Assembly: GCF_037997115.1 (NCBI RefSeq)
Contig: NZ_CP150484.1
Coordinates: forward strand, 4,040,871-4,104,870
Source of the DNA: Amycolatopsis coloradensis
GTDB lineage: Bacteria; Actinomycetota; Actinomycetes; Mycobacteriales; Pseudonocardiaceae
Direction of reading: 5' to 3'
DNA: 64,000 nt
The position numbers and the translations under genes were made by a program. Below, piece by piece: positions 49,636-59,324 of this stretch (position 1 is its first letter; the number at the start of each line of letters is the position of its first letter). The notes beneath the pieces were generated by a model, which made no database searches, was not told the DNA's origin, and worked only from the letters and a program-made list of their open reading frames with translations.

Positions 49636-50534
49636 GCCGGATCGCCGACGAGATCGAGGCCGTCTTCGCGGCCGCCGGGGCGCGGGGATTCCTGCACGCG
49701 CGGGAGATCGGCGTCTCCGACGGACCCGAAGTCGCCGTGGGCGCGGACGATCCGGTCGTGCTCGCGTCGGTGTTCAAGATCCCGGTCGCCCTCGCCTACG
49801 CCAGGGAAGTGGTGGCCGGGCGGCTGGACGAGACCGAGCGGACGCGGGTCACCGCCCGGTACCGGATCGGGGGGATCGGCACCGCGGGCTGTGCGGACGA
49901 CGTCGAGATGAGCTGGCGCGACCTGGCCCATTTCATGCTGACGATGAGCGACAACGCCGCGACCGACCTCGTCTACCACCGGATCGGGCAGGAGGCCGTC
50001 GATCGGGTGCTCGCCGACCTCGGGCTCGCCAGGACCCGGTTGATCGGCTGCTGCGAGGACCTCTTCGCGTCGGTGATCGCCGATCTCGGCGCGAAACCGG
50101 ACGACGATCTGGAAGCCGTCTTCGCCGCCGCCACACCCGAACAGCTGTGGAAGCTGTCGGTGCTCGACCCGGAACGCACGACGTCGTCGACGCCGCGGGA
50201 GATCACCGCGTTGCTGGACGCGATCTGGACCGACCGCGCCGGCGACCCGGCCGCCTGCGACCGCGTGCGGAAGATCATGGCGCAGCAGATCTGGCCGCAC
50301 CGGATGTCATCCGGTTTCCCCGCCGGGGTGGCGATCGCGGCCAAGACCGGGACGCTTCCCGCCGTCCGCAACGAAGCGGGTGTCGTGTCCGATGTGGACG
50401 GTCGCCGGTACGCCGTCGCGGTGTTCACCCGCGCCGAATCCCTCGCCGACCGCCTGCCCGCGGTCGACGCTTCGATCGGCACGGCGGCGCGCCTTGCCGT
50501 GGACCACCTTCGCGCCCTTTCCGTCCAACCGTAG
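49632..50534 (+). CDS. Class A beta-lactamase-like serine hydrolase
   Basis: 300 aa penicillin-recognising protein of the class A fold: S-x-x-K in LASVFKIP (S46, K49), SDN in MSDNAATD (S106) and KTG in AKTGTLP (K238). The omega-loop glutamate of true lactamases is not obvious, so peptidase or esterase activity is as likely as lactamase. No signal peptide, so it acts in the cytoplasm on imported material. The GTG at 49632 overlaps the preceding stop; the next gene starts nine bases after its end. Confidence 0.85.
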   Translation: MSRIADEIEAVFAAAGARGFLHAREIGVSDGPEVAVGADDPVVLASVFKIPVALAYAREVVAGRLDETERTRVTARYRIGGIGTAGCADDVEMSWRDLAHFMLTMSDNAATDLVYHRIGQEAVDRVLADLGLARTRLIGCCEDLFASVIADLGAKPDDDLEAVFAAATPEQLWKLSVLDPERTTSSTPREITALLDAIWTDRAGDPAACDRVRKIMAQQIWPHRMSSGFPAGVAIAAKTGTLPAVRNEAGVVSDVDGRRYAVAVFTRAESLADRLPAVDASIGTAARLAVDHLRALSVQP

Positions 50535-50543
50535 GAGAACCGC

Positions 50544-52142
50544 ATGAAGACAGCTCGGCTCACCGCCGCCATGGCGGGCGTGGTGGCCTTGACCGTGAGC
50601 GCGTGCGGGGGGACGTCGCAATCCGGGGAGGACCGGACCGCGAACCAGAAACCGACCGAGGGCAAGACCTTCACGATGGGCCTTCCGACCGATCCGGGGA
50701 CGCTCGACCCGGCCGTCACCGTGCTGTCGATCGCCAGGCAGATCGGCCGGTTCCTCTACGATGGCCTGATCCACCTCGATTCCGCGGGCAAGCCGGTGGC
50801 CGGGCTGGCCGAGAAGTGGGAGGCCACGACGACCACGGCGAACTTCACCCTGCGCGACGGGGTGAAGTGTGCGGACGGATCACCGCTGACCGCACGGGAC
50901 GTGGCCGCGAACATCAACCACGTCGGTGATCCGGCGACCAAGTCCCCGCTGACCGGGGTCAGTGTCAAAGCGGGGACGAAGGCGGTCGCCGACGACGCCG
51001 CCAGGACCGTCACGGTCACCAGCGGGGCACCGGATTCGTTCCTGCTGCGCAACGTGGCGGCCGTGCCGATCGTCTGCGCCAAGGGACTGGCGGATCGGGC
51101 GTCCGTCGCGAAGGGACAGCACGGCACCGGCATGTTCACCATGACCGAGATCGTGCCGAACGACCACTACACCCTCACCCGGCGCAAGGACTACACCTGG
51201 GGCCCCGGCGACTGGAAGAGCGAACAGCCGGGACTGCCCGAAAAAGTGGTCTTCCGGGTCGTGCCGAACATGACGACGACGGCGAACCTGCTGCTGTCCG
51301 GGGAGCTCAGCGCGGCGTCGGTGACCGGACAGGACCAGCAGCGGCTGCGGTCGCAGAAGTTGTTCCACGCCGACATCGTCGTGCCGATGGGCGAGATCTT
51401 CTTCAACCAGGCACCCGGCAGGCCCGGTCAGGACGAGGCGGTGCGCCGGGCGCTGACCCAGGCGCTCGATTTCGGCCAGATCGGCAAGGTGCTCACCACC
51501 GGCAACGGGCAGCCCGCCAAGGGCCTCGTCACCGGAGAACCCTTGGCGTGCCCCGGTGATTCGATCAACGGCAAGCTGCCACCCTTCGACGTCGCCGCCG
51601 CGAAGTCCGGGCTCGACGCCGCGGGATGGGCGCCCGGCCCGGACGGAGTGCGGGCCAAGAACGGCAAACGGCTGGCGCTCACCGTCGTCTACGGCACCCA
51701 GGTCGGGCCGACGATGGTCTCGGCCGCGGAGCTGATCCTGCAGGCGTGGAAGAACGTCGGGGTCGACGCCACGATCAAGGCCGTCGACGGTCCCGGTACC
51801 AGCCAGGTGCTGTTCGGCACCGGTGAGTGGGAGGTGTCGCTGGCACCGCTGGGCTTCGTCCTGCCCAGCCAGGCCGTTCCGTTCGTCTCCGGCGCGAAAC
51901 CTCCGCAGGGCACGAATTTCGCGTATATCGAGAACCCCCGGTACACCGAGTTCGCGGGCAAGGCGTCGGCGCAGGCGGGCGAATCCGGCTGCGGCGACTG
52001 GCTGGCCGCCGAATCCGCGCTGTTCGAACGGCTCGACGTGGTGCCGTTCGTGAATTCGACCATCCCGACCTTCGCGAACGGTGCGCGGTTCGAGATGAAC
52101 CAGGGCCAGATCCTGCCGTCGTCGATCCGGATGTACTCCTGA
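50544..52142 (+). CDS. Oligopeptide ABC importer, substrate-binding lipoprotein
   Basis: 532 aa SBP_bac_5 protein. The signal peptide ends in a lipobox (LTVSACGG), giving a lipid-anchored protein. Core motifs are RFLYDGLIHLDSAGKPVAGL and LRDGVKCADGSPLTARDVAA. It captures the peptide-like substrate for the two permeases. It lies between cytoplasmic serine hydrolases and the transporter genes, which implies the ligand is hydrolysed after uptake. Confidence 0.88.
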   Translation: MKTARLTAAMAGVVALTVSACGGTSQSGEDRTANQKPTEGKTFTMGLPTDPGTLDPAVTVLSIARQIGRFLYDGLIHLDSAGKPVAGLAEKWEATTTTANFTLRDGVKCADGSPLTARDVAANINHVGDPATKSPLTGVSVKAGTKAVADDAARTVTVTSGAPDSFLLRNVAAVPIVCAKGLADRASVAKGQHGTGMFTMTEIVPNDHYTLTRRKDYTWGPGDWKSEQPGLPEKVVFRVVPNMTTTANLLLSGELSAASVTGQDQQRLRSQKLFHADIVVPMGEIFFNQAPGRPGQDEAVRRALTQALDFGQIGKVLTTGNGQPAKGLVTGEPLACPGDSINGKLPPFDVAAAKSGLDAAGWAPGPDGVRAKNGKRLALTVVYGTQVGPTMVSAAELILQAWKNVGVDATIKAVDGPGTSQVLFGTGEWEVSLAPLGFVLPSQAVPFVSGAKPPQGTNFAYIENPRYTEFAGKASAQAGESGCGDWLAAESALFERLDVVPFVNSTIPTFANGARFEMNQGQILPSSIRMYS

Positions 52143-53122
52143 TGACGAGCGCCGTCGCGACGGCGGGCCCGCGGAGCAGTCCTTGGCTGTCGTTCGGGAT
52201 CCGCCGCCTCGGCCGGTTCGCGGTCTCGCTGTGGGTGCTGGTCACCACGGCGTTCCTGATGATCCAGCTGATCCCCGGCGATCCGGTCCGCGCGGCGCTC
52301 GGGCTGACCGCGCCCGCCGAGCTGGTGAACGCCCGGCGGGCCGCGCTCGGCCTCGACGATCCGCTGTGGAAGCAGTACGTCGACTATCTCGCCGGTCTCT
52401 TCTCGGGCGACTGGGGAACGTCGATGACCACCGGGGTGCCGGTCGCGGACGTCATCGGCGACCGGCTCCCCGCGACCCTGGAGCTGGCGTTGCCCGCCTT
52501 CGCGGTGGTCATCGCGGTCGCGATCCCGCTGGGCCTGCTGTTCGCCGTGCTGACCCGCGGCGGCCGCCGTCGAGGCGGGGAACTGGCGTTCACCTCGACG
52601 ACGGTCCTCCTGGCCGCGATCCCGGAGTTCCTGGTCGCGGTGGCCCTGGTGGCGTTCTTCGCGGTCCGGCTGGGTTGGTTTCCGGTGGCGGGCAGTGAGG
52701 GGCCGGGGGCGCTCGTGCTCCCGGTGATCGCGCTGGCGCTCGGTCCGGCGTCGGTCCTCGCCCGTATCGTCCGCGTGGAGACGCTTTCCGTGCTGGGCAA
52801 CGACTTCATCCGCACGGCGCGGGCGAAACGGTTGCCCGCGCGGCTGGTGTACCTGCGGCACGCGTTGCCCAACGCGGTGACCGCGACCCTCACCATGGGC
52901 GGGCTGATGCTGACCGGGATGGTGGCGGGAACCGTCCTGGTAGAGAACGTGTTCGCCTGGCCGGGGCTCGGTTCCACCATCGCGCAGTCGATCCTGCAGA
53001 AGGACTACCCGCAGGTGCAGGGAATCGTGCTCGTCTACGGCATCGGTGTGCTGCTGGTGAACCTGACGGTGGACGTGCTGCTGGCCGTCCTCGATCCGCG
53101 TTCGACGATCCGGGAGAACTGA
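52142..53122 (+). CDS. Oligopeptide ABC permease, DppB type
   Basis: 326 aa, six helices. Family start GIRRLGRFAVSLWVLVTTAF with MIQLIPGDPVRAALGL, and the conserved C-terminal LVENVFAWPGLG, KDYPQVQGIVLVYGIGVLLV. Pore subunit of the importer. The ATG shares a base with the stop of the binding-protein gene. Confidence 0.88.
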   Translation: MTSAVATAGPRSSPWLSFGIRRLGRFAVSLWVLVTTAFLMIQLIPGDPVRAALGLTAPAELVNARRAALGLDDPLWKQYVDYLAGLFSGDWGTSMTTGVPVADVIGDRLPATLELALPAFAVVIAVAIPLGLLFAVLTRGGRRRGGELAFTSTTVLLAAIPEFLVAVALVAFFAVRLGWFPVAGSEGPGALVLPVIALALGPASVLARIVRVETLSVLGNDFIRTARAKRLPARLVYLRHALPNAVTATLTMGGLMLTGMVAGTVLVENVFAWPGLGSTIAQSILQKDYPQVQGIVLVYGIGVLLVNLTVDVLLAVLDPRSTIREN

Positions 53123-53123
53123 G

Positions 53124-55025
53124 ATGGCGAATCCGCGCGGAGCGAAATGGCTCGGGGCGCTGCGCACACCGCTGGGCGCGTGCTCGGCCGCGCTGCTGGC
53201 ACTGGTGATCGTGCTCGCGGTCCTGGCGCCGATCCTGTGGCAAGACAAGGCTTTCGAGATCGACACGAACGCGATCGGCCAGGGACCGTCGGCCGCGCAC
53301 TGGCTGGGCACCGACGACCTCGGCCGCGACATCCTCTTCCGCGTGCTGGTGGCGACCAGGCTGTCGATCGTGCTGGCGCTGCTCGCCACCGTGATCGGGG
53401 TGGTGACCGGGCTCGTGCTCGGCACGCTGCCCTCGGTGCTGCCGCGTCCGCTCGCCCGGCTGGTGATCGCGGCGGTCAACATCGCGGTCGCCTTTCCCGG
53501 GCTGCTGCTGGTGTTGTTCTTCTCGGTCATCTTCGGTGTCGGGACGCACGGCGCGGTGCTGGCGGTCGGTTTCGCGCTGGCCCCGGCGTTCGCGCGGCTG
53601 GCGCAGACGTTGGCCGCTTCGGTGGCGGGACGGGATTTCGTCGCGGCGGCCAGGATCTCCGGTGTCGGCCGGATCCGGTTGCTGTTCCGGCACATCCTGC
53701 CCAATATCGGCGAACCGCTGGTGGTCAACGCGACCATCGGCGCCGGCGGGGCACTGCTCGCCTTCGCCGGGTTGTCCTTCCTCGGCATCGGTGTGCAGGC
53801 CCCCGAATACGACTGGGGGCGGATCCTCGGCGAAGGACTCAACGGCATCTACGTCAATCCGGCGGCGGCGCTGGCCCCCGGTGTCGCGGTCGTCCTCGCT
53901 GGGCTCGCCTTCAACCTGGTGGGGGAGACCGTCGCCGGGGTGATCGGTGTGCGCACCGGGCTGCGCAAGCTCGCACCGCGGCCGGTCGCGCCCGCCAGGG
54001 AAGACGCCGCCGAGAGTCGCGACGACGCCGTGCTGGTGGTGGAGAACCTCCAGGTCGCGTTCCCGAACCCGGCGGGCTGGACCGTTCCGGTGCGCGGGGT
54101 GGGTTTCACCGTCAGCGCCGGTGAGGCGGTCGGCGTCGTCGGCGAGTCCGGCTCGGGGAAGAGCCTGACCGGGCTGGCGGTATCGCGGCTGGTCGAAGCG
54201 CCGGCCGTGGTCACCGCGGACAGACTCGAATTCGCCGGGAAACCGCTGCTGACGACCCCGGAACGGGAGCTGCGCGGTCTGCTCGGCACGTCACTGGCGA
54301 TGGTCTTCCAGGATCCGATGACCTCGTTCAACCCGACCAGGCGGATCGGCCGCCAATTGGCCGAAGTCGCCGAACAGCATCAGGGACTCCCGCGGGCCAA
54401 GGCCTTCGAGCGGGCCGTGGACCGGTTGCGCGCGGTGCGGATCCCCGCCGCCGAACGGCGTGCGCGGCAGTATCCGCACGAGTTCTCCGGCGGGATGCGG
54501 CAGCGCGCCATGATCGGCATGGGCCTGATGGGCGACCCGAAGCTCATCATCGCCGACGAGCCGACCACGGCGCTGGACGTCACCGTGCAGCGGCAGCTGC
54601 TGCGCCTGCTGGCGCGGACCAGGTCCGAACGGGACACGGCGATCATCCTGATCAGCCACGACATCGCAGTCGTTTCGCAGACTTGCGAACGGATGCTGGT
54701 CATGTACGCGGGCCGGGTGGTGGAGGACCTGCCGACCGCCGGGACACCGCGGCATCCGTACACGCGGGCCTTGCTGGCCGCGACGCTCGACCTCGAGACC
54801 GACCGTGACGCGCCGCTCGCGGTGATCCCCGGCCGCCCGCCGGAACCGGACCGGGTTCCCACCGGCTGTGCCTTCGCCGACCGGTGCCCGGCGGTGACCG
54901 ACCGATGCCGTCTCGAGGACCCGGTGCTGGAGCGCGTGGAACCAGGGCATCGCGTCGCCTGCTGGTATCCGGCGCCGCTTTCCCAGCCTGTCAAGGAAAC
55001 CGTGACCGCCGGAGGTGCGGAGTGA
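53124..55025 (+). CDS. Fused ABC permease (DppC) and ATPase (DppD)
   Basis: 633 aa. Residues 1 to about 290 are a DppC-type permease (HWLGTDDLGRDILFRVLV; EAA-like loop around ARISGVGRIRLLFRHILPN). Residues about 303-625 are a DppD-type ATPase (Walker A GESGSGKS, signature FSGGMRQR, Walker B LIIADEPTTALD) ending in the Cys-rich oligopeptide-ATPase tail (TGCAFADRCPAVTDRC). One polypeptide therefore supplies membrane and motor halves. Such fusions are known but uncommon. It starts one base after the previous stop. Confidence 0.88.
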   Translation: MANPRGAKWLGALRTPLGACSAALLALVIVLAVLAPILWQDKAFEIDTNAIGQGPSAAHWLGTDDLGRDILFRVLVATRLSIVLALLATVIGVVTGLVLGTLPSVLPRPLARLVIAAVNIAVAFPGLLLVLFFSVIFGVGTHGAVLAVGFALAPAFARLAQTLAASVAGRDFVAAARISGVGRIRLLFRHILPNIGEPLVVNATIGAGGALLAFAGLSFLGIGVQAPEYDWGRILGEGLNGIYVNPAAALAPGVAVVLAGLAFNLVGETVAGVIGVRTGLRKLAPRPVAPAREDAAESRDDAVLVVENLQVAFPNPAGWTVPVRGVGFTVSAGEAVGVVGESGSGKSLTGLAVSRLVEAPAVVTADRLEFAGKPLLTTPERELRGLLGTSLAMVFQDPMTSFNPTRRIGRQLAEVAEQHQGLPRAKAFERAVDRLRAVRIPAAERRARQYPHEFSGGMRQRAMIGMGLMGDPKLIIADEPTTALDVTVQRQLLRLLARTRSERDTAIILISHDIAVVSQTCERMLVMYAGRVVEDLPTAGTPRHPYTRALLAATLDLETDRDAPLAVIPGRPPEPDRVPTGCAFADRCPAVTDRCRLEDPVLERVEPGHRVACWYPAPLSQPVKETVTAGGAE

Positions 55026-56005
55026 GCGATCTCGTCTTCGACGCGGTGAGCGTCCGCTACGGCGGCAGGCGCGGGCTCACCGCCGTCGACCGGGTCGCGC
55101 TGACCGTCCCTTCCGGACAGGTCGTCGGGCTGGTCGGTGAATCGGGATCGGGGAAGTCGACGCTGGCCCGCGCCGCCGTCGGGCTCTCGCCGATCAGCGC
55201 CGGACGGGTTCTGCTGGGTGGCGTGGACGTCCGCGAACTGCCCCGCCGCCCGCCGTTGCAGATGGTGTTCCAGGATCCGTATTCCTCTTTGGACCCCCGG
55301 ATGAGCATCGGGGAATCGATCACCGAAGCGATCCCGCGCGGCGTCCTCCCCGGACGCGCGGCACCCCGGGACGAGGTCGCCCGCCTGCTGGAACTGGTCA
55401 ACCTCGATCCCGAACGCGCCGTCCACCTGCCGGGGCGGCTTTCCGGCGGCCAGCGGCAACGGGTGGCGCTCGCCCGCGCGCTGGCCGGGCGGCCGGAGGT
55501 GCTGATCGCGGACGAGATCACCTCCGCGCTCGACGTCTCGGTGCAGGGCGCGGTCCTCAACCTCGTCCGGTCCGTGCAACGGCGGCTCGGCCTGTCGATG
55601 CTGTTCATCTCGCACAACCTCGCGGTGATCCGCTATCTCAGCGACATCGTCGCCGTGATGTACCTCGGCCGGATCGTCGAGGTCGGCCCGGCCGAACAGG
55701 TGCTCGCCGATCCGCGGCATCCGTACACGCGTGACCTGCTCGCCGCGGCGCCGTCGGCGACCACCTCGCTGCTCGGCGCCGGCTCGGACGAGGCGACCGC
55801 CGACGCCGAGCCCGCCGACCCGCATCATCCGCCCGGCGGATGCCGTTACCACCCGCGCTGCCCGGTCGGCCCGCTCGTGCGGGCCGATCGCGACCTCTGC
55901 CTCCAGGCGGATCCCGCCGACGGCGCGGCATACCGGCGTCACTCGGCGGCCTGCCACTTCAGCGACAACGAGCTCACGACCTCCAGAGGAGCAAGCGCAT
56001 CATGA
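55022..56005 (+). CDS. Oligopeptide ABC importer ATPase, DppF type
   Basis: 327 aa ATPase: Walker A GESGSGKST, Q-loop MVFQDPYSSLDPRM, signature LSGGQRQR, Walker B VLIADEITSALD, and the Cys/His-rich C-terminus GCRYHPRCPVG typical of oligopeptide ATPases. Pairs with the ATPase half of the preceding fusion. The GTG at 55022 overlaps the previous stop; its own stop overlaps the next start (ATGA). Confidence 0.88.
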   Translation: MSDLVFDAVSVRYGGRRGLTAVDRVALTVPSGQVVGLVGESGSGKSTLARAAVGLSPISAGRVLLGGVDVRELPRRPPLQMVFQDPYSSLDPRMSIGESITEAIPRGVLPGRAAPRDEVARLLELVNLDPERAVHLPGRLSGGQRQRVALARALAGRPEVLIADEITSALDVSVQGAVLNLVRSVQRRLGLSMLFISHNLAVIRYLSDIVAVMYLGRIVEVGPAEQVLADPRHPYTRDLLAAAPSATTSLLGAGSDEATADAEPADPHHPPGGCRYHPRCPVGPLVRADRDLCLQADPADGAAYRRHSAACHFSDNELTTSRGASAS

Positions 56006-59000
56006 CCCGACGTCTCGGTCTCGACGACCTGTACGACATCGCCGTCCCCAGCCAGCCTTCGCTGTCCCCGGACGGTGACCGGATCGTCTACGTCCTGCGC
56101 ACCGCGGACCGTGACGAAGACCGGAACGTGAGCACCCTCTGGGAGGTCGGCGCGACCGGCGGCGAAGCCCGGCGGCTCACCCGCGGAACCGCCGACATGG
56201 CGCCGAAATGGGCGCCGGACGGCACGCGGATCGCGTTCCTCCGCGCCCAGGACGGGCCGCCGCAGGTGTGGTTCCTGCCGTCGTCGGGCGGGGAGGCCGA
56301 GCAGGTCACCGAACTCCCGCTCGGGGCGGGCGCCCCGGTCTGGAGCCCGGACGGCGGCAAGGTCGCCTTCTCGGCCGCGGTCGACCTGGCCGGCGGCGAA
56401 CCCGCGGCGAACGCGCCGGTGGTGGCCGATCGGCTGGACTTCAAGGCCGACGGCGCAGGGCTGATCAAGACCGTCCGCAAGCATCTGCACGTCCTCGAAG
56501 TCGCCACGCGCGAAGTCCGGCAGGTCACCTTCGGCGACTGGCACGCCAGTGATCCGGCCTGGTCGCCCGACGGCACGCACCTCGCCTTCTCGTCCGGGCA
56601 GGACGGCGACGCCGACTTGACCTTCCGTTCCGGTGCCTATGTGGTCGACGTGACCGCCAGGACCGCCGAGCCACGGCTGATCGGCTCCGGTGAGGGCATG
56701 GCGGGCACGGTCGGCTGGTCCGCCGATGGTGCCGCGCTGCTGGTGGTGGGCCGGGCCGACACCCAGGTCGGTCATCTCGGATTGTGGCGTGTCCCGCTCG
56801 ACGGCGGGGACCCGGTCGAGCTGACCGCGTCCCTGGACCGCAACGTGATGCCCGGTGGCCCCGGCTATCCGGGAGCCCTGCCGCAGCTGACGGAGGACGG
56901 CGCCGTGTTGTTCGGCGTCCGGGACCGCGGCTGTACCCATCTGTACGAAGTGGACGGTGAGAGCTCGCGTGCGGTACTGGCGGGCGCGGATCGCGTGGTG
57001 TCCGGAATGGACATCGCGGCCGGGCGGGTCGTGGTCGTCATGGCCACCGGAGATTCGTTCGGCGAAGTCGCCGTCGTCGACCGGGCCACCGGCGCCGTCG
57101 ACGTGCGCACGAAGCACGGCGCCTCCGTGGCCGAGGTCGAGCTTTTCCGTCACGAGGAGAGGGAATTCACCATCGGCGACGGCACCGTCGTCCACGGCTG
57201 GCTGCTGCGTGACCCGGTGCGATCCGGCGCCGCGCCACTGCTGCTCGACATCCACGGCGGACCGCACAACGCCTGGAACGGCGCCGCCGACTCGATCCAT
57301 CTCTATCACCAGGCGCTCGTCGCGCGGGGCTGGGCGGTACTGCTGATCAACCCGCGGGGCAGCGACGGCTACGGCGAGGACTTCTACACCGCCGCCGTCG
57401 GCGGATGGGGTGTCGCCGACGCGGCGGACTTCCTCGAACCGTTGGATCACCTTGTCGCCGAAGGGATCGCCGACGCCGACCGGCTGGCCGTGGCGGGTTA
57501 CAGCTACGGCGGCTTCATGACCTGTTACCTGACCAGCCGCGACAGCCGTTTCGCCGCCGCCGTCGCCGGTGGGGTGGTCAGCGACCTGACCAGCATGGGC
57601 GGCACGTCCGACGCCGGGCACTACCTCGCCGTCGGCGAACTCGGTGGGCCGGCGTGGGACAAGGCCAACGAGCGGTTCTCGCCGTTCGCCCAGGTCGAGC
57701 GGGTGCGAACGCCCACGCTCGTCATCCAGGGCGCGAAGGACGACCGGTGCCCGGTCGGGCAGGCCGAGCAATGGTTCGGTGCCCTGCGCGCACGGGGCGT
57801 CCCGTGCAGGCTGGTGCTGTACCCGGACGCCTCGCACCTGTTCATCCTCGACGGGCCGCCGTCGCACCGGCTCGATTTCAACCGGCGTGTGCTCGGCTGG
57901 GTCGAGCAGCACACGGCGCCGGCCGACGGGCCTTCACGGGTGCCGATCGAGGCGGCGCACTGGCGGCGACGGCTGGCCGAACTGGCCCGCAAGCACCGCG
58001 TTCCCGGCGCGGCGCTCGGCATCGCCCGGATCGGTGATGACACCGAGGTGCTCGCCTCCCACGGCGTGCTGAACACGAAGACGGGGGTCGAGGTCACTGA
58101 CGACTCGGTGTTCCAGATCGGCTCGATCTCCAAGGTGTGGACCGCGACCGTGGTGATGCGGCTGGTCGACGAAGGTCTCCTCGAACTGGACGCGCCGATC
58201 GCGGACGTCCTGCCGGAACTGCGGCTGGCCGATCCCGGTGTGGCCGGGAAAGTCACCATGCGGCACCTGCTGACGCACACCAGCGGTATCGACGGCGACG
58301 TCTTCACCGACACCGGCCGCGGCGACGACTGTCTCGAACGCTACGTCGAAATCCTCGACCAGGCCGCGCAGAACCATCCTCTCGGCGAGACGTTCTCCTA
58401 CTGCAACTCGGGTTTCGTGGTCATGGGCCGGGTGATCGAGAAGCTCACCGGGCTGACCTGGGACGCGGCGATGCGCGAGAAACTGTTCGCCCCACTCGGT
58501 CTCACCCACACCGTGACCCTTCCCGAGGAGGCCTTGCTCTTCCGGGCGGCCGTCGGTCACGTCGCCAACGGAGACGAGGATCCGGCGCCGGCGCCCGTCT
58601 GGGGACTGCCCCGGAGCATGGGGCCCGCCGGGCTGATCACCGCCACCGCGAAGGACGTGCTCGGCTTCGCACGGCTGCACCTCACCGGCGGGCTGACCCC
58701 GGCGGGGGAACGGATCCTGACGACGGACTCGGCCACCGCGATGGCCGAGAAGCAGACCGACATCCCCGACAAGCATTCGCTCGGCGACTCCTGGGGGCTC
58801 GGCTGGATCCGTGACACCTGGAGCGGGCAGCGCGTCATCGGCCACGACGGCAACACGATCGGCCAGTCGGCGTTCCTCCGGCTCCTGCCCGACCAGGGGC
58901 TCGCCATCACGCTGCTCACCAACGGGGGCAACACCCGGGACCTGTACGTCGAGCTGTACCGGGAGATCGTCGCCGAACTCGCCGACGTCGCGATGCCGCG

Positions 59001-59313
59001 GCCGCTCGAACCGCCCGCGACTCCGGTCACCGTCGACGGATCGAGGCATGTGGGCGGCTACGAACGGGCAGGCGCGCGGATGGACGTGCTGGCGGCGGAG
59101 GAGGGGCTGCGGCTGCGGCAGACCGCCACCGGACCGCTCGCCGAACTCCTGGCGGAGAAGACGCAGGAGTTCGATCTGGTCCCGGTGACCGACTCGCTTT
59201 TCCTCTGCCGAGAGCCCGGGACGCGGACGTGGATGCCGGTCACCTTCTACACGCTGCCGACCGGGGAGCAGTACATGCACTACGGCGTGCGTGCGACGCC
59301 GAAGACGTCCTAG
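56002..59313 (+). CDS. S9 prolyl-oligopeptidase-type peptidase fused to class C beta-lactamase-like hydrolase
   Basis: 1103 aa, two enzymes in one chain. Residues 1 to about 640: an N-terminal beta-propeller (PSLSPDGDRIVYVLRT, KWAPDGTRIAFLRA, AWSPDGTHLAFSSG) and an S9 alpha/beta-hydrolase domain with Ser501 in GYSYGG, Asp580 in GAKDDRCP and His612 in DASHLF. Residues about 655-1103: a class C penicillin-recognising domain with Ser708-x-x-Lys711 (GSISKVW), Tyr800-Cys-Asn802 and His948 (GHDGN), plus a C-terminal beta extension. The second unit is strongly similar to the first gene of the operon. No signal peptide. It probably degrades imported peptides that need both activities. The ATG at 56002 overlaps the ATPase stop. 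Confidence 0.9.
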   Translation: MTRRLGLDDLYDIAVPSQPSLSPDGDRIVYVLRTADRDEDRNVSTLWEVGATGGEARRLTRGTADMAPKWAPDGTRIAFLRAQDGPPQVWFLPSSGGEAEQVTELPLGAGAPVWSPDGGKVAFSAAVDLAGGEPAANAPVVADRLDFKADGAGLIKTVRKHLHVLEVATREVRQVTFGDWHASDPAWSPDGTHLAFSSGQDGDADLTFRSGAYVVDVTARTAEPRLIGSGEGMAGTVGWSADGAALLVVGRADTQVGHLGLWRVPLDGGDPVELTASLDRNVMPGGPGYPGALPQLTEDGAVLFGVRDRGCTHLYEVDGESSRAVLAGADRVVSGMDIAAGRVVVVMATGDSFGEVAVVDRATGAVDVRTKHGASVAEVELFRHEEREFTIGDGTVVHGWLLRDPVRSGAAPLLLDIHGGPHNAWNGAADSIHLYHQALVARGWAVLLINPRGSDGYGEDFYTAAVGGWGVADAADFLEPLDHLVAEGIADADRLAVAGYSYGGFMTCYLTSRDSRFAAAVAGGVVSDLTSMGGTSDAGHYLAVGELGGPAWDKANERFSPFAQVERVRTPTLVIQGAKDDRCPVGQAEQWFGALRARGVPCRLVLYPDASHLFILDGPPSHRLDFNRRVLGWVEQHTAPADGPSRVPIEAAHWRRRLAELARKHRVPGAALGIARIGDDTEVLASHGVLNTKTGVEVTDDSVFQIGSISKVWTATVVMRLVDEGLLELDAPIADVLPELRLADPGVAGKVTMRHLLTHTSGIDGDVFTDTGRGDDCLERYVEILDQAAQNHPLGETFSYCNSGFVVMGRVIEKLTGLTWDAAMREKLFAPLGLTHTVTLPEEALLFRAAVGHVANGDEDPAPAPVWGLPRSMGPAGLITATAKDVLGFARLHLTGGLTPAGERILTTDSATAMAEKQTDIPDKHSLGDSWGLGWIRDTWSGQRVIGHDGNTIGQSAFLRLLPDQGLAITLLTNGGNTRDLYVELYREIVAELADVAMPRPLEPPATPVTVDGSRHVGGYERAGARMDVLAAEEGLRLRQTATGPLAELLAEKTQEFDLVPVTDSLFLCREPGTRTWMPVTFYTLPTGEQYMHYGVRATPKTS

Positions 59314-59324
59314 CCGGCCGTGAT

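Noticed and set aside
48244..50534. The two serine hydrolases as secreted antibiotic-resistance beta-lactamases
   Set aside because: Neither has a signal peptide and both are coupled to an importer; resistance by periplasmic or secreted lactamase is not supported.
51689..53848. 719-codon minus-strand frame
   Set aside because: Opposite intact ABC transporter genes, low-complexity Arg/Ser/Thr composition, no domain.
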